DNA of 64,000 bases from Parundibacterium terreum (GTDB taxonomy: Bacteria > Pseudomonadota > Gammaproteobacteria > Burkholderiales > Burkholderiaceae_D). Every line of letters begins with the position of its first letter. Positions within the stretch are counted from its first letter, which is position 1. The position numbers and the translations under genes are program-made. Positions 10,902 through 22,568 of this stretch are shown here, piece by piece. The notes under the pieces were generated by a model. That model was not told the DNA's origin, did not search any database, and worked only from the letters and a program-made list of their open reading frames with translations. The DNA lies in the NCBI RefSeq assembly GCF_014636315.1, contig NZ_BMED01000004.1:434001-498000 (forward strand). Reading direction: 5' to 3'.

Positions 10902-10958
10902 TGCCAATGAGCGTGGCAATTGCCGGCATGCCTGGCTGAATTATTGAGAGAATGAATC

Positions 10959-12445
<1,487 letters not shown>

Positions 12446-12484
12446 CGCAATCTTAAAGCTACAAGCAACAGAAAAGAGCCATCC

Positions 12485-13135
12485 ATGTCCCAGCAACTGA
12501 CCCTGGCTTTATCCAAAGGGCGTATTTTTGAAGAAACCCTGCCGCTGCTGGAAGCAGCAGGCATCAAGGTGACGGAAGATCCGGAAACCTCGCGCAAGCT
12601 GATCCTGCAAACCAATGATCCGCAAGTGCGGGTGATCATCGTGCGCGCTTCCGATGTGCCGACCTATGTGCAATACGGCGCGGCGGACTTCGGCGTGGCC
12701 GGCAAGGACGTGCTGTATGAGCATGGCGGAGAAGGCCTGTACCAGCCTATCGACCTGAAGATTGCCAAATGCAGGATGTCGGTCGCGGTGTCCGCCGGTT
12801 TCGATTACCAGAACGCCGTACGCCAGGGCGCCCGTTTGCGCGTAGCCACCAAATATGTGGAAACTGCCCGCGAACATTTTGCCAGCAAAGGCGTGCACGT
12901 GGACCTGATCAAGTTGTACGGCTCCATGGAGCTGGCGCCGCTGGTGGGCTTGTCCGATGCGATCGTGGATCTGGTCAGTACCGGCAGCACCTTGCGCGCG
13001 AATAATCTGGTCGAAGTGGAACACATCATGGAAATTTCTTCGCGCCTGGTGGTGAATCAGGCGGCATTGAAATTGAAGCGCGAACGCCTGCAGCCTATCC
13101 TGGATGCGTTTGAAAGCGCCTCGCGCAATAAGTAG
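12485..13135 (+). CDS. hisG: ATP phosphoribosyltransferase catalytic subunit, short form
   Basis: First step of histidine synthesis (ATP + PRPP). At 216 residues it is the short HisG that lacks the C-terminal regulatory domain and, in this family, needs HisZ as partner; hisZ is not in this window. Typical motifs are [16 protein letters not shown] and the PRPP loop [15 protein letters not shown]. No His-rich leader peptide lies in the 39 bp after murA, so classical his attenuation is not indicated. Confidence 0.96.
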   Translation: MSQQLTLALSKGRIFEETLPLLEAAGIKVTEDPETSRKLILQTNDPQVRVIIVRASDVPTYVQYGAADFGVAGKDVLYEHGGEGLYQPIDLKIAKCRMSVAVSAGFDYQNAVRQGARLRVATKYVETAREHFASKGVHVDLIKLYGSMELAPLVGLSDAIVDLVSTGSTLRANNLVEVEHIMEISSRLVVNQAALKLKRERLQPILDAFESASRNK

Positions 13136-13150
13136 TAAAAAACAGTACAA

Positions 13151-13196
13151 AAAGCAGCAAAGCAAGCAACATCGCAAGCAGCACAGCAAGCAAGAC
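13151..13196 (+). repeat. AGCAAGCA-type purine/C spacer between hisG and hisD
   Basis: The 95-bp hisG-hisD spacer is almost free of T and is made of imperfect CAAGCA/AGCA units. A similar tract (15355-15386) lies between the methyltransferase gene and hisC. Confidence 0.5.
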
Positions 13197-13230
13197 AACA
13201 CATACTAGCCTGTACCTGATCGAGAACATT

Positions 13231-14544
13231 ATGTCTTTACCCATTTCCAGACTGGATTCAGCGCAAGCGGATTTTAAGGCGAAGCTTTCTGCTTTACTGG
13301 CTTTTGAGGCCAGCGAAGATGAGGCGATAGACCGCGCTGCCGCGCAGATACTGGCAGACGTCAAATCACGCGGTGATGCGGCCGTGCTGGATGCAAGCAA
13401 TCGCTTTGATCGCATGAGCGCGAGTTCGGTACAGGCGCTGGAATTGTCGCAACAGGAAATGCAGCAGGCACTGGCTTCACTGGCGCCTGAACGCCGTGCC
13501 GCGCTAGAAACGGCAGCCGCCAGAGTGCGCAGCTACCACGAACGGCAAAAACAAGAATGCGGCTCCGCCGGTTTCAGCTATACCGAAGCCGACGGCACTG
13601 TGCTGGGCCAGAAAGTGACGCCGCTGGATCGCGTCGGTATCTATGTGCCCGGCGGTAAAGCCGCTTATCCCTCATCGGTGCTGATGAATGCAATTCCGGC
13701 CAAGGTGGCCGGCGTGCAGGAAATCATCATGGTCGTGCCCACGCCGGACGGCGTAAAGAATCCTTTGGTGCTGGCTGCTGCGGTGATCGCCGGTGTTGAC
13801 CGCGTATTCACGATAGGCGGCGCGCAGGCTGTCGGTGCATTGGCCTATGGCACTGCAACGATACCGCAGGTGGACAAGATCGTCGGCCCCGGCAATGCCT
13901 ATGTGGCAGCTGCCAAGCGCCGCGTGTTCGGTACCGTAGGCATAGACATGATCGCCGGCCCTTCCGAGATTCTTGTGATTTGCGATGGCACGACGGACCC
14001 GGACTGGGTCGCTATGGACTTGTTCTCGCAAGCCGAGCATGACGAGCTGGCGCAATCCATTTTGCTGTGTCCGGATGCGGCCTATATTGAAGCGGTGCAG
14101 GCAAGCATTCTCAAACTGCTGGACGGCATGCCGCGCAAGGACGTGATCCGTACTTCGCTGGCGAACCGCGGCGCGCTGATCAAGGTCAGGGATATGCAGG
14201 AAGCCTGCGAGATCGCCAATAGCATCGCAGCCGAGCATCTGGAAATCTCCGCCGAAAACCCGCAGCAGTGGGCTGACCTGATACGCCATGCTGGCGCGAT
14301 GTTCCTCGGCCGTTTTTCTTCCGAGGCTTTGGGTGATTACTGCGCAGGACCGAATCACGTCTTGCCCACTTCGCGTACCGCGCGTTTTTCATCGCCGCTT
14401 GGCGTGTATGATTTCCAGAAGCGCTCCAGCATTATCCATGTCAGCGAGCAGGGTGCACAGACGCTGGGCCGCGTGGCGGCAGAGCTGGCCTATGGCGAAG
14501 GTTTGCAGGCGCATGCCCGCAGCGCCGAATACAGGCTGAAATGA
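13231..14544 (+). CDS. hisD: Histidinol dehydrogenase
   Basis: Zinc enzyme for the last two steps of histidine synthesis (L-histidinol to L-histidine with 2 NAD+). 437 residues, the normal length. The family stretch [13 protein letters not shown]...[10 protein letters not shown] and the zinc/catalytic region around AEHDELAQ and HLEI are intact. The stop overlaps the ATG of the following DNA methyltransferase (ATGA), coupling the two genes. Confidence 0.97.
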   Translation: MSLPISRLDSAQADFKAKLSALLAFEASEDEAIDRAAAQILADVKSRGDAAVLDASNRFDRMSASSVQALELSQQEMQQALASLAPERRAALETAAARVRSYHERQKQECGSAGFSYTEADGTVLGQKVTPLDRVGIYVPGGKAAYPSSVLMNAIPAKVAGVQEIIMVVPTPDGVKNPLVLAAAVIAGVDRVFTIGGAQAVGALAYGTATIPQVDKIVGPGNAYVAAAKRRVFGTVGIDMIAGPSEILVICDGTTDPDWVAMDLFSQAEHDELAQSILLCPDAAYIEAVQASILKLLDGMPRKDVIRTSLANRGALIKVRDMQEACEIANSIAAEHLEISAENPQQWADLIRHAGAMFLGRFSSEALGDYCAGPNHVLPTSRTARFSSPLGVYDFQKRSSIIHVSEQGAQTLGRVAAELAYGEGLQAHARSAEYRLK

Positions 14545-15338
14545 AGACACTGGACGCCGTCTGGCGTAACCGTATTTTTTGCGAGGACGCGCTACAGGGG
14601 CTGGCACGGATTCCCGATGGCAGCGTGGATCTGCTGGTGGCAGATCCGCCGTATGGGCTAGGCAAGGATTACGGCAACGACTCCGACAAGATGGAGTCGG
14701 CTGAATACCTGCAGTGGATGGAACAGTGGATAGACCTGGCCTTGCCCAAGCTGAAAGCTAACGGCAGCCTGTATATTTTCCTGACCTGGCGCTATTCGCC
14801 GGAAGTCTTCGTGCTGCTGAAGCAGCGCATGACGATGGTCAATGAAATCATCTGGGACCGGCGGGTTCCGTCCATGGGCGGCAGCACGCGCAAGTTTTCA
14901 TCCGTGCATGACACGATAGGTTTCTTTGCGAAAGCCAAGGATTATTATTTCGATCTGGATGCGATCCGCATTCCTTATGATGCGGAAACCAAGAAGGCCA
15001 GGTCGCGCAAGATATTTGAAGGCGCCAAGTGGCTGGAGATGGGTTTCAATCCCAAGGACGTGTGGAGCGTATCGCGCCTGCACAGGGAACATCCGGAACG
15101 GGAAGAGCACCCCACGCAAAAGCCGCTGGAGATCATAGAGCGCATCATCAAGGCATCCTGTCCGGTGGGCGGCGTGGTATTGGATCCGTTCCTGGGTAGT
15201 GGCACTACCGCAGTGGCGGCCAGGCGTTGCGGCCGCGATTATGTCGGTTTTGAATTGAATCCCGAGTATTGCGCGATGATAGAGCAGCGCTTGCAGGATG
15301 ACAGGCCGGAGCCGGAAGCAAGTCTGGGCGTGGCCTAG
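14541..15338 (+). CDS. Orphan beta-class DNA (adenine-N6) methyltransferase, YhdJ-like
   Basis: 265 residues. Catalytic motif DPPY (residues 35-38) precedes the AdoMet motif DPFLGSGTT (about 215-223), the order of beta-class enzymes such as CcrM, HinfI and YhdJ. The segments DVWSV...HPTQKPLE resemble YhdJ-type adenine methylases, so N6-adenine is the likeliest product, though N4-cytosine enzymes share the order. Target recognition would lie at about 110-180. No restriction endonuclease gene is nearby. It overlaps hisD by 4 bp and must be co-translated with the his genes, an odd place for a methylase. The target site cannot be read from the sequence. Confidence 0.88.
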   Translation: MKTLDAVWRNRIFCEDALQGLARIPDGSVDLLVADPPYGLGKDYGNDSDKMESAEYLQWMEQWIDLALPKLKANGSLYIFLTWRYSPEVFVLLKQRMTMVNEIIWDRRVPSMGGSTRKFSSVHDTIGFFAKAKDYYFDLDAIRIPYDAETKKARSRKIFEGAKWLEMGFNPKDVWSVSRLHREHPEREEHPTQKPLEIIERIIKASCPVGGVVLDPFLGSGTTAVAARRCGRDYVGFELNPEYCAMIEQRLQDDRPEPEASLGVA

Positions 15339-15354
15339 GCAGGACAGCTAAACA

Positions 15355-15386
15355 GAGCAGACCAGCAAGCAAAGAAGCAAGCAAAT
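15355..15386 (+). repeat. AGCAAGCA-type spacer between the methyltransferase gene and hisC
   Basis: Repeated CAAGCA/AGCAAGCA units like those between hisG and hisD. A 6-bp hairpin (CCCGGA / TCCGGG, 15391-15407) follows without a T run. The rest of this 201-bp spacer shows nothing recognisable. Confidence 0.45.
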
Positions 15387-15539
15387 TCAGCCCGGAGTTT
15401 GTCCGGGAGCGATCCACAGGGCTTTATCGAGCCCAGGATTCAACAAGAGCAAATCCAGGCTCTACATTTAATGCGCAGGAAGCCGTTGTACTGGTATTGC
15501 GGTTTCCACCTTATTTAATGACGGCAATTGATTCGCCGC

Positions 15540-16622
15540 ATGGAGCATATTTTGTCCCTGATAGAAAACATCATCCGTCCCGAAGTACGCAGCCTGTCTG
15601 CCTACCATGTCGCCGACTCATCCGGCTTTGTGAAGCTGGATGCAATGGAAAACCCGTACACCTTGCCGGAGGGCTTGAAGCAGCAACTGGCGCAGCGCCT
15701 GGCTGACGTGGCAATGAACCGCTACCCGGTACCGTCCTATGCGGTGCTGAAACAGGCAATCAGCGACAAGCTGGGCGTGCCGGCCGGATTTCCGGTCGTG
15801 CTGGGCAATGGTTCGGATGAATTGATCTCGATGATCTCAGTGGCTTGCGCCAAGCCGGGCGCCAAAGTGCTGGCCCCAGTACCGGGCTTTGTCATGTATG
15901 CAATGTCGGCCCGTTTTGCAGGACTGGAATTTGTCGGCGTACCGCTTGCCGCAGATCTGAGCCTGGACAAGGCGGCCATGCTGGCTGCGATTGCGCAGCA
16001 TAGCCCGGCCGTCGTTTACCTGGCCTACCCAAACAATCCTACCGGTAATCTGTTTGATAAAGATGACATGCTGGAAATTATTGCCGCGGTAGGTAATAGC
16101 GGCGTGGTGGTGGTGGATGAAGCCTACCAGCCGTTTGCGCAGGCCAGCTTCATGCCCTTGTTGCCGAAATTCGATAATCTGGTGGTAATGCGCACGGTGT
16201 CCAAACTGGGCCTGGCGGGCATACGCCTGGGCTATATGTCCGGTAGCGCGGCGCTGATGGGCGAGTTCGACAAGGTGAGGCCGCCCTACAACATCAATGT
16301 ACTGACCCAGGCGGCGGCAGAGTTCGTATTGCAGCATGTGGATGTGCTGGATGCGCAGGCGGCTCAATTACGTGAGCAAAGAGGCAAGCTGGCGGCTGCA
16401 TTGGCTGCCTTGCCGGGAGTCAGCGTATTTCCATCGGCGGCGAATTTTCTGTTGGTTCGTGTACCAAATTCCGAACAAGCATTTGCTAAATTGTTAGAAC
16501 ATAAAATTTTAGTCAAAAATATGGGTAAAATGCATGCTCTGCTGGAGAATTGCCTGCGCATCACGGTCAGCACTCCAGAAGAAAATGCCGCCCTGCTGGA
16601 CGCACTTTCTGCATCGCTTTGA
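15540..16622 (+). CDS. hisC: Histidinol-phosphate aminotransferase
   Basis: PLP-dependent class I/II aminotransferase; converts imidazole acetol phosphate to histidinol phosphate. Seen are the substrate motif LDAMENPY, the nucleotide-like loop [26 protein letters not shown] and the PLP lysine in TVSKLGLAG. The ATG at 15540 gives 360 residues; an in-frame TTG at 15528 would add four. Neither has an obvious ribosome-binding site. It lies 16 codons or so shy of hisB, whose start is 86 bp after its stop. Confidence 0.94.
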   Translation: MEHILSLIENIIRPEVRSLSAYHVADSSGFVKLDAMENPYTLPEGLKQQLAQRLADVAMNRYPVPSYAVLKQAISDKLGVPAGFPVVLGNGSDELISMISVACAKPGAKVLAPVPGFVMYAMSARFAGLEFVGVPLAADLSLDKAAMLAAIAQHSPAVVYLAYPNNPTGNLFDKDDMLEIIAAVGNSGVVVVDEAYQPFAQASFMPLLPKFDNLVVMRTVSKLGLAGIRLGYMSGSAALMGEFDKVRPPYNINVLTQAAAEFVLQHVDVLDAQAAQLREQRGKLAAALAALPGVSVFPSAANFLLVRVPNSEQAFAKLLEHKILVKNMGKMHALLENCLRITVSTPEENAALLDALSASL

Positions 16623-16708
16623 GGCTGTCTCCGTGATTGATGAGACAATTGCGGAGCGCCACATTGGTGTTAAACTCGTACCAAGAACCTAGCCTTCTAC
16701 CTATCATC

Positions 16709-17305
16709 ATGCAAGCCCAACGCACCGCCGAAGTAAGCCGCAATACCAACGAAACCAAGATTCGTGTTGCGATCAATCTGGATGGCACCGGAAAACAAAA
16801 GCTCAATACAGGCGTCCCTTTCCTGGATCATATGCTGGACCAGATCGCCAGGCATGGCCTGATCGACCTGGAGATTGAGGCTGACGGCGATTTGCATATC
16901 GATGCCCACCATACAGTGGAAGATGTGGGTATCACGCTGGGCCAGGCCTTCGCGATTGCGATAGGCGACAAAAAAGGCATACGCCGCTATGGCCACTCCT
17001 ATGTGCCACTGGATGAAGCTCTGTCCCGCGTGGTGATTGATTTCTCCGGGCGTCCCGGCCTGGAATTCCATGTACCCTTCAAGCGCTCGATGATAGGCGC
17101 ATTCGACGTTGACCTGACCCATGAATTCTTCCAGGGCTTTGTCAATCATGCGCTGGTGTCATTGCATATCGACAATCTGCGCGGCGAGAATGCCCATCAT
17201 CAATGCGAAACCGTATTCAAGGCCTTTGGCCGCGCGCTGCGCATGGCCGCTGAGCTGGACCCTCGTTCCGCCGGTACCATTCCTTCTACCAAGGGTAGCC
17301 TGTAG
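16709..17305 (+). CDS. hisB: Imidazoleglycerol-phosphate dehydratase (single-domain HisB)
   Basis: Manganese-dependent dehydratase with the metal-binding repeats [20 protein letters not shown] and ENAHHQCE. The ATG at 16709 gives 198 residues, the normal length of the monofunctional enzyme, and begins just before the conserved [12 protein letters not shown] segment; an upstream in-frame ATG at 16637 would add 24 unrelated residues. There is no N-terminal histidinol-phosphate phosphatase domain, unlike E. coli HisB. Confidence 0.95.
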   Translation: MQAQRTAEVSRNTNETKIRVAINLDGTGKQKLNTGVPFLDHMLDQIARHGLIDLEIEADGDLHIDAHHTVEDVGITLGQAFAIAIGDKKGIRRYGHSYVPLDEALSRVVIDFSGRPGLEFHVPFKRSMIGAFDVDLTHEFFQGFVNHALVSLHIDNLRGENAHHQCETVFKAFGRALRMAAELDPRSAGTIPSTKGSL

Positions 17306-17368
17306 CCAGGGGATCATAGAACGCCAGCCAGAGCCGTGTCCGTGCTCTGACATTGCTTAAATCTGAAC

Positions 17369-18019
17369 ATGAAAAAAATTGTTGTAGTTGATTACGGTGT
17401 GGGCAATCTGCGCTCGGTGGCGCAAGCCCTGCGCGCGGTTGCTCCCGAGGTGGATGTACGCGTCTCCGGCGAAGTGGCCGATATCCGCGATGCCGACCGC
17501 ATTGTCTTGCCGGGCCAGGGTGCCATGCATGATTGCATGCAAAGCCTGCGCGAGTCCGGCGTACAGGAAGCCGTGCTGGAGGCGGCGCTGAAAAAACCGC
17601 TGTTCGGCGTGTGCGTCGGTGAGCAGATGCTATTCGATCTTAGTGAAGAAGGCGATACGCCAGGTCTGGGATTATTGCCCGGCAAGGTCTTGCGCTTCCA
17701 GCTGGATGGCCAGTTGCAGGAAGACGGCTCACGTTTCAAGGTGCCGCAGATGGGCTGGAACCGCGTGCAGCAATCCATGCATGAGGGCAAGGCACATCCT
17801 TTGTGGAGCGGTATCGCCGACCAAAGCTATTTTTATTTCGTGCACAGCTATTATGCAAGGCCGGCCGAGTCCAGTCATACTGTGGGTATGACCGACTATG
17901 GCGCACCGTTTGCGTGCGCGGTAGCCAGGGATAATATTTTTGCGACCCAGTTTCATCCGGAAAAAAGTGCTGCTGCCGGATTGCAACTATATAAAAATTT
18001 TGTACACTGGAATCCTTAG
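17369..18019 (+). CDS. hisH: Imidazole glycerol phosphate synthase glutaminase subunit
   Basis: Class I glutamine amidotransferase that supplies ammonia to HisF. The nucleophile Cys is in FGVCVGEQ and the catalytic His/Glu are in QFHPEKS. 216 residues. It stands 63 bp after hisB and 89 bp before hisA, the widest spacers in the second half of the operon. Confidence 0.95.
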   Translation: MKKIVVVDYGVGNLRSVAQALRAVAPEVDVRVSGEVADIRDADRIVLPGQGAMHDCMQSLRESGVQEAVLEAALKKPLFGVCVGEQMLFDLSEEGDTPGLGLLPGKVLRFQLDGQLQEDGSRFKVPQMGWNRVQQSMHEGKAHPLWSGIADQSYFYFVHSYYARPAESSHTVGMTDYGAPFACAVARDNIFATQFHPEKSAAAGLQLYKNFVHWNP

Positions 18020-18108
18020 TTTCGAGATGTAAACCAGGTTCAAGCCGACGAGTGAAATCGTCAAACAAATAGTCAAACTCATTAACTTCACTAGTAACTC
18101 ATCCAGCC

Positions 18109-18894
18109 ATGCTGCTCATTCCTGCCATCGACCTGAAAGACGGTCACTGTGTTCGCCTGAAACAAGGCGATATGGACCAAGCCACTGTATTTTCCGAAGA
18201 CCCGGCCGAAATGGCGCGGCATTGGTTAAAACAGGGAGCACGCCGTTTGCATCTGGTGGACTTGAACGGCGCGTTTGCCGGCAAGCCCAAGAATGAGGCG
18301 GCGGTCAAGGCCATCATCCAGGCTGTACGCGACTACGCGGAAGAAACCGATACCGAAGAAATCCCGGTGCAACTGGGCGGCGGTATCCGTGACCTGGACA
18401 CGATAGAGCGCTATTTGGATGACGGCCTCAGCTACATCATCATCGGTACCGCTGCGGTCAAGAATCCCGGTTTCCTGGCGGATGCCTGCAGCGCCTTCCC
18501 GGGCCAGATCATCGTCGGCCTGGATGCCAAGGACGGTAAAGTGGCGACCGACGGCTGGAGCAAATTGTCCGGCCATGAGGTGATAGACCTGGCCGTCAAG
18601 TTTGAAAGCTATGGTGTGGAATCGATTGTCTATACCGACATCGGCCGTGACGGCATGATGGGCGGCGTGAATATCGAGGCGACGGTCAAGCTGGCACAGG
18701 CGGTCAAGATTCCTGTGATCGCATCCGGCGGCGTGCACAATATCGATGACGTGGAAGCCTTGTGCGCAGTACAGGGCGAAGGCATAGAAGCGGTTATTTG
18801 CGGGCGTTCCATTTATGAAGGCACGCTGGATCTGTCCACCGCGCAGGACAGGGCCGATGAATTAAGCGGCGATGTTGATGAAGATGAAGAGTAA
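18109..18894 (+). CDS. hisA: ProFAR isomerase
   Basis: TIM-barrel isomerase of the fourth step of histidine synthesis. The catalytic Asp is in PAIDLKDG and the second in YTDIGRDGM; phosphate loops GGGIRD and ASGGV are present. The 261-residue length is slightly long because of an acidic C-terminal tail (DVDEDEE). It is followed by hisF after 6 bp. Confidence 0.96.
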   Translation: MLLIPAIDLKDGHCVRLKQGDMDQATVFSEDPAEMARHWLKQGARRLHLVDLNGAFAGKPKNEAAVKAIIQAVRDYAEETDTEEIPVQLGGGIRDLDTIERYLDDGLSYIIIGTAAVKNPGFLADACSAFPGQIIVGLDAKDGKVATDGWSKLSGHEVIDLAVKFESYGVESIVYTDIGRDGMMGGVNIEATVKLAQAVKIPVIASGGVHNIDDVEALCAVQGEGIEAVICGRSIYEGTLDLSTAQDRADELSGDVDEDEE

Positions 18895-18900
18895 TCCATT

Positions 18901-19665
18901 ATGACGCTGGCCAAACGCATTATCCCTTGCCTTGACGTGACGGCGGGCAGGGTTGTCAAGGGCATCAATTTCCAGGAGTTGCGCGACGCCGGCGACCCGG
19001 TGGAAATTGCTCGTCGCTATGACCAGCAGGGTGCCGACGAAATCACTTTCCTGGACATTACCGCCTCGTCGGATGGACGCGACCTGATATTGCCGATCAT
19101 TGAAGCAGTGGCGTCGCAGGTATTTATCCCGCTGACGGTAGGCGGCGGAGTACGGCAGGTAGCGGATGTGCGGCGCTTGCTGAATGCCGGCGCGGACAAG
19201 GTCAGCATCAATACTTCGGCCATCACCAATCCTCAACTGGTGGCGGACGCAGCGCAAAAGTACGGCTCCCAGTGCATTGTGGTTGCCATTGATGCGAAGC
19301 AGACCGCGCCCGGCAAATGGGAAGTTTTCACGCACGGCGGCCGCAATGCGACCGGCCTTGATGCAGTGGAGTGGGCCAGGAATATGGCCAGGCTGGGAGC
19401 CGGCGAGATACTGCTGACCAGCATGGACAGGGATGGCACCAAGGTCGGTTTTGACCTGGGATTGACGCGTGCGGTGTCGGACGCAGTCAGCATTCCGGTG
19501 ATAGCCTCGGGCGGCGTCGGCGACCTGCAGGATCTGGCCGACGGGATCAAGCTGGGCGGCGCGGACGCGGTACTTGCCGCCAGCATTTTTCATTACGGAC
19601 AACACACAGTGCAAGAGGCCAAGCAATTCATGGCTGCACAGCAGATACCGATGAGGTTGGCATGA
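18901..19665 (+). CDS. hisF: Imidazole glycerol phosphate synthase cyclase subunit
   Basis: TIM-barrel partner of HisH that forms IGP and AICAR. The catalytic residues are in PCLDV and TSMDRDGT, and the phosphate loops in VGGGVRQ and ASGGVGD. 254 residues, standard. The stop overlaps the hisI start by 4 bp. Confidence 0.96.
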   Translation: MTLAKRIIPCLDVTAGRVVKGINFQELRDAGDPVEIARRYDQQGADEITFLDITASSDGRDLILPIIEAVASQVFIPLTVGGGVRQVADVRRLLNAGADKVSINTSAITNPQLVADAAQKYGSQCIVVAIDAKQTAPGKWEVFTHGGRNATGLDAVEWARNMARLGAGEILLTSMDRDGTKVGFDLGLTRAVSDAVSIPVIASGGVGDLQDLADGIKLGGADAVLAASIFHYGQHTVQEAKQFMAAQQIPMRLA

Positions 19666-20072
19666 TGTCGGGCATACACGCAAAATGGTTGAACAAGGTC
19701 AAATGGGATGAGCATGGCCTGGTGCCTGTCATCGCGCAGGAAGCAAAGAGTAATGATGTACTGATGTTCGCCTGGATGAACCGCGACGCGCTGGCCAGGA
19801 CGGTGGAACTGGGTGAAGCTGTCTATTGGAGCCGTTCACGCAAGAAGCTGTGGCATAAAGGCGAAGAGTCCGGGCATATCCAGAAAGTCATAGAGATCCG
19901 CCTGGATTGCGATGAAGACGTGGTCTTGCTGAAGGTAGAGCAGGTGGACAGCATTGCCTGCCATACCGGCCGGCATTCCTGTTTTTTCCAGAAATTTGAA
20001 GGTAATGCCGCTGACGGCGAGTGGCAGGTTGTGGATCCGGTATTGAAAGATCCGGAGAGCGTGTACAAATGA
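19662..20072 (+). CDS. hisI: Phosphoribosyl-AMP cyclohydrolase
   Basis: 136-residue zinc/magnesium hydrolase of the third step. The motif FAWMNRDAL and the metal-binding Cys/His cluster (CDED..., CHTGRHSCF) are present. hisI and hisE are separate genes here rather than fused as in enterics. It overlaps both neighbours by 4 bp. Confidence 0.95.
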   Translation: MMSGIHAKWLNKVKWDEHGLVPVIAQEAKSNDVLMFAWMNRDALARTVELGEAVYWSRSRKKLWHKGEESGHIQKVIEIRLDCDEDVVLLKVEQVDSIACHTGRHSCFFQKFEGNAADGEWQVVDPVLKDPESVYK

Positions 20073-20446
20073 GTGTAACTTTGCAGCGCCTGGCAGACGT
20101 GATCGAATCGCGCAAGCTGGCCAATGGCGGCGACCCGGACAAATCCTATGTATCGCGCCTGTTTGCCAAGGGGGATGATGCTATCCTCAAAAAAATAGGC
20201 GAGGAAGCGACCGAAACCGTCATGGCCGCCAAGGACGCGCGCGTCTCCGGCGATAATTCCAAGTTATTGTATGAATGCGCCGATCTGTGGTTTCACAGCA
20301 TGGTCATGCTGGCGCACTATAATCTGACGCCACAGGATGTATTGAATGAGCTGGCCCGGCGCGAAGGCATTTCCGGCATAGAAGAAAAAGCCGCACGCAA
20401 GGATGAATTACGGGACCAGCAAGAGTCAAACAAAACTAGCCAATAA
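20069..20446 (+). CDS. hisE: Phosphoribosyl-ATP pyrophosphohydrolase
   Basis: All-alpha MazG-like hydrolase of the second step. The metal-binding helix [16 protein letters not shown] and the partner ECADLWFH match. I place the start at the ATG at 20069, inside the hisI stop (ATGA), giving 125 residues; an upstream in-frame start at 20021 would overlap hisI heavily. Last his gene of the operon; hinT follows 21 bp later. Confidence 0.95.
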   Translation: MSVTLQRLADVIESRKLANGGDPDKSYVSRLFAKGDDAILKKIGEEATETVMAAKDARVSGDNSKLLYECADLWFHSMVMLAHYNLTPQDVLNELARREGISGIEEKAARKDELRDQQESNKTSQ

Positions 20447-20467
20447 TTCTTTTTGAACAGGGTTAAC

Positions 20468-20839
20468 GTGGATAACTGCCTTTTCTGCAAGATAGCTGCA
20501 AAACAAATACCGTCGGCGGCGGTATATGAGGATGAGGATTTACTGGCCTTCAAGGATATCAATCCTGCCGCCCCTGTCCATATCCTGATTATCCCAAAGA
20601 AACATATTGCAACACTGAGCGATGCCGGTGCGCAAGATGAGGCTTTGCTGGGTAAAATGCTGGCTCTGGCTCCAAAAATTGCCAGGGAGCAGGGATGCGA
20701 CCTGAAAAAGGATGCCGATGGCGGTTTGTCGGGCGGCTACAAGACGCTGATCAATACCGGGCCTGACGGCGGGCAAGAGGTGTATCATCTGCATATACAT
20801 GTGATAGGCGGTCCCAAGCCCTGGCGCGGCCAGCGCTGA
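20468..20839 (+). CDS. hinT: HIT-family purine nucleoside phosphoramidase
   Basis: Carries the C-terminal histidine triad HLHIHV and the N-terminal CLFCKI zinc-type Cys pair. The GTG at 20468 is preferred: it follows an AGGG ribosome-binding site and begins the conserved DNCLFCKI segment; a TTG at 20453 would add five residues. The protein hydrolyses AMP-lysine and similar phosphoramidates. It is probably read through from the his operon. Confidence 0.9.
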   Translation: MDNCLFCKIAAKQIPSAAVYEDEDLLAFKDINPAAPVHILIIPKKHIATLSDAGAQDEALLGKMLALAPKIAREQGCDLKKDADGGLSGGYKTLINTGPDGGQEVYHLHIHVIGGPKPWRGQR

Positions 20840-20929
20840 TCTGATTGCCCTGAGGCAGGAAACCGGGCAAACGGTTCCGCATTTCATTTCATCATAGACG
20901 GGAGAGCATTGCTCTCATTAGGAGAAAAC

Positions 20930-21157
20930 ATGGGTTCATTTAGTATTTGGCACTGGCTGGTTGTGCTGGTCATCGTGATGTTGATATTCGGCACCAAGAA
21001 ATTGGGCAATATCGGCTCCGACCTGGGCAAGGCAGTCAAAGGCTTCAAGGATGGCGTAAAAGGCGCGGACGAAGAAGACAAGCCTGCGCAAGCTCCATCC
21101 CAGGTGGCAGACAAAAGCACGATAGACGTCGAAGCCAAGGAAAAAGCGAAGCACTGA
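20930..21157 (+). CDS. tatA: Sec-independent translocase subunit TatA
   Basis: 75-residue protein with an N-terminal membrane helix (residues about 4-22), the FGTKKL hinge and an amphipathic helix ([15 protein letters not shown]). The start is set by the AGGAG 6 bp upstream. A short palindrome (GAGAGC-ATT-GCTCTC, 20902-20916) lies just before the ribosome-binding site. TatA polymerises to form the pore for folded proteins. Confidence 0.95.
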   Translation: MGSFSIWHWLVVLVIVMLIFGTKKLGNIGSDLGKAVKGFKDGVKGADEEDKPAQAPSQVADKSTIDVEAKEKAKH

Positions 21158-21199
21158 TGGCGCTAATTTACCGGCTGAACCCGTCCGCGGGCAAACTCC

Positions 21200-21691
21200 A
21201 TGATTGATCTCGGTTTAACCAAGCTGGCATTGATAGGCGCGGTTGCGCTGGTCGTCATTGGCCCTGAAAAGCTGCCCAAGGTAGCCCGTATGGCTGGTAC
21301 GCTGTTTGGGCGTGCGCAGCGCTACATCAATGAAGTGAAATCCGAGGTCAGCCGCGAGATTGAGCTGGAAGAGCTGCGCAAGATGCAAAAAGACGTGCAG
21401 GAGGCTGCGCAGGAAGTAGGGCAGTCGATTTCGCAGGGCATGTCCGAAGTTGAAAATGAAATCCATTCGGCCTGGGATGGCGAGCGTGGTACGGGCAGTT
21501 CATCCGATACCGCCACGATCGGCGATCTGGCACTGAAAGCCAAAGATTTCCGCCGCAAAAAGCTGGCGCGTACCTCGGCAGTCCCAGGATGGTATAAAAA
21601 CCAGACCGGCCGCCGCGCGCATGTGATGTCAGGCGCCGCCAGAATGGCCAGGCACCGTGCCAAGCGTGCTACACCCGCAAGTTTTTTTTAA
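21200..21691 (+). CDS. tatB: Sec-independent translocase subunit TatB
   Basis: Short N-terminal membrane helix with the conserved Glu/Pro-Glu-Lys-Leu-Pro turn (IGPEKLPKVARMAG), then a long charged helix rich in Glu and Lys. TatB with TatC recognises twin-arginine signals. It begins 43 bp after tatA; tatC follows 46 bp later. 163 residues, normal. Confidence 0.94.
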   Translation: MIDLGLTKLALIGAVALVVIGPEKLPKVARMAGTLFGRAQRYINEVKSEVSREIELEELRKMQKDVQEAAQEVGQSISQGMSEVENEIHSAWDGERGTGSSSDTATIGDLALKAKDFRRKKLARTSAVPGWYKNQTGRRAHVMSGAARMARHRAKRATPASFF

Positions 21692-21736
21692 AACCTTCCC
21701 CATGTTCCCGTATTCACCCTCCGTAATGGACCTTGC

Positions 21737-22516
21737 ATGAGCGATCAACTGAGTGATCAAGATACGCAGGGACCGCAAGACACCTTTATCTCCCATCTGG
21801 TCGAATTGCGCGACCGCCTGGTCAAGGCTTCAATAGGCATCGCGATCGTATGCGCGGGCCTGTTCATCTGGCCCGGCCCTTCGGCGATTTACGACTTCCT
21901 GGCGCAGCCAATGATAGCCTCGCTGCCGGCCGGCTCCAAGATGATCGCTACCGGCGTTATTTCGCCTTTCCTGGTGCCGATGAAAGTCACGCTGGTGCTG
22001 GCCTTTCTACTGGCTTTGCCCTGGGTGTTGTACCAGGCCTGGGCTTTTATCGCTCCCGGCTTGTATACGCATGAAAAAAGACTGGTCGCGCCGCTGGTGA
22101 TCTCGTCATCCCTGCTGTTCATGGCCGGCGTCGCCTTTTGCTATTTCTTTGTTTTCGGCCGGGTGTTCCGGTTCATCAGCGACTTCGCGCCGACGTCGAT
22201 CACGGTCTCGCCGGATATAGAAAACTACCTCGATTTCATCATGACGATGTGCCTGTCCTTTGGCGTCACCTTTGAGGTGCCCATCGTCGTCGTGGTGCTG
22301 GTGCGCATGGGCCTGGTAACGCTGAAGCAGTTAAAGGATATCCGTCCTTACGTGATCGTCGGCGCATTTGTGGTCGCCGCCGTGGTCACGCCGCCGGATG
22401 TTGTCAGCCAGTTTTCGCTGGCGATTCCGATGTGGCTGCTGTTTGAACTGGGTTTGCTGGTGGCGCCGGTCTTTGTGCGGGTGACCCAGGCGCCGGAAGA
22501 AGATCAGGCTTCCTGA
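21737..22516 (+). CDS. tatC: Sec-independent translocase subunit TatC
   Basis: Six-span inner-membrane receptor for twin-arginine signals. The N-terminal FISHLVELRDRL is diagnostic and the later FGVTFEVPIV carries the conserved Glu region. 259 residues. No terminator hairpin is seen between its stop and the convergent DUF2461 gene. Confidence 0.96.
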   Translation: MSDQLSDQDTQGPQDTFISHLVELRDRLVKASIGIAIVCAGLFIWPGPSAIYDFLAQPMIASLPAGSKMIATGVISPFLVPMKVTLVLAFLLALPWVLYQAWAFIAPGLYTHEKRLVAPLVISSSLLFMAGVAFCYFFVFGRVFRFISDFAPTSITVSPDIENYLDFIMTMCLSFGVTFEVPIVVVVLVRMGLVTLKQLKDIRPYVIVGAFVVAAVVTPPDVVSQFSLAIPMWLLFELGLLVAPVFVRVTQAPEEDQAS

Positions 22517-22568
22517 TCTTTCGATTTGCAGCGGCTGGGCTTGAGGCGAGACTGAGGTGGGCTTGCGT

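Noticed and set aside
12446..12484. Possible histidine attenuator before hisG
   Set aside because: The 39-bp gap has no His-codon run and no hairpin pair.
15391..15407. Hairpin CCCGGA/TCCGGG as a terminator after the methylase
   Set aside because: No T run and the his operon continues; likely incidental.
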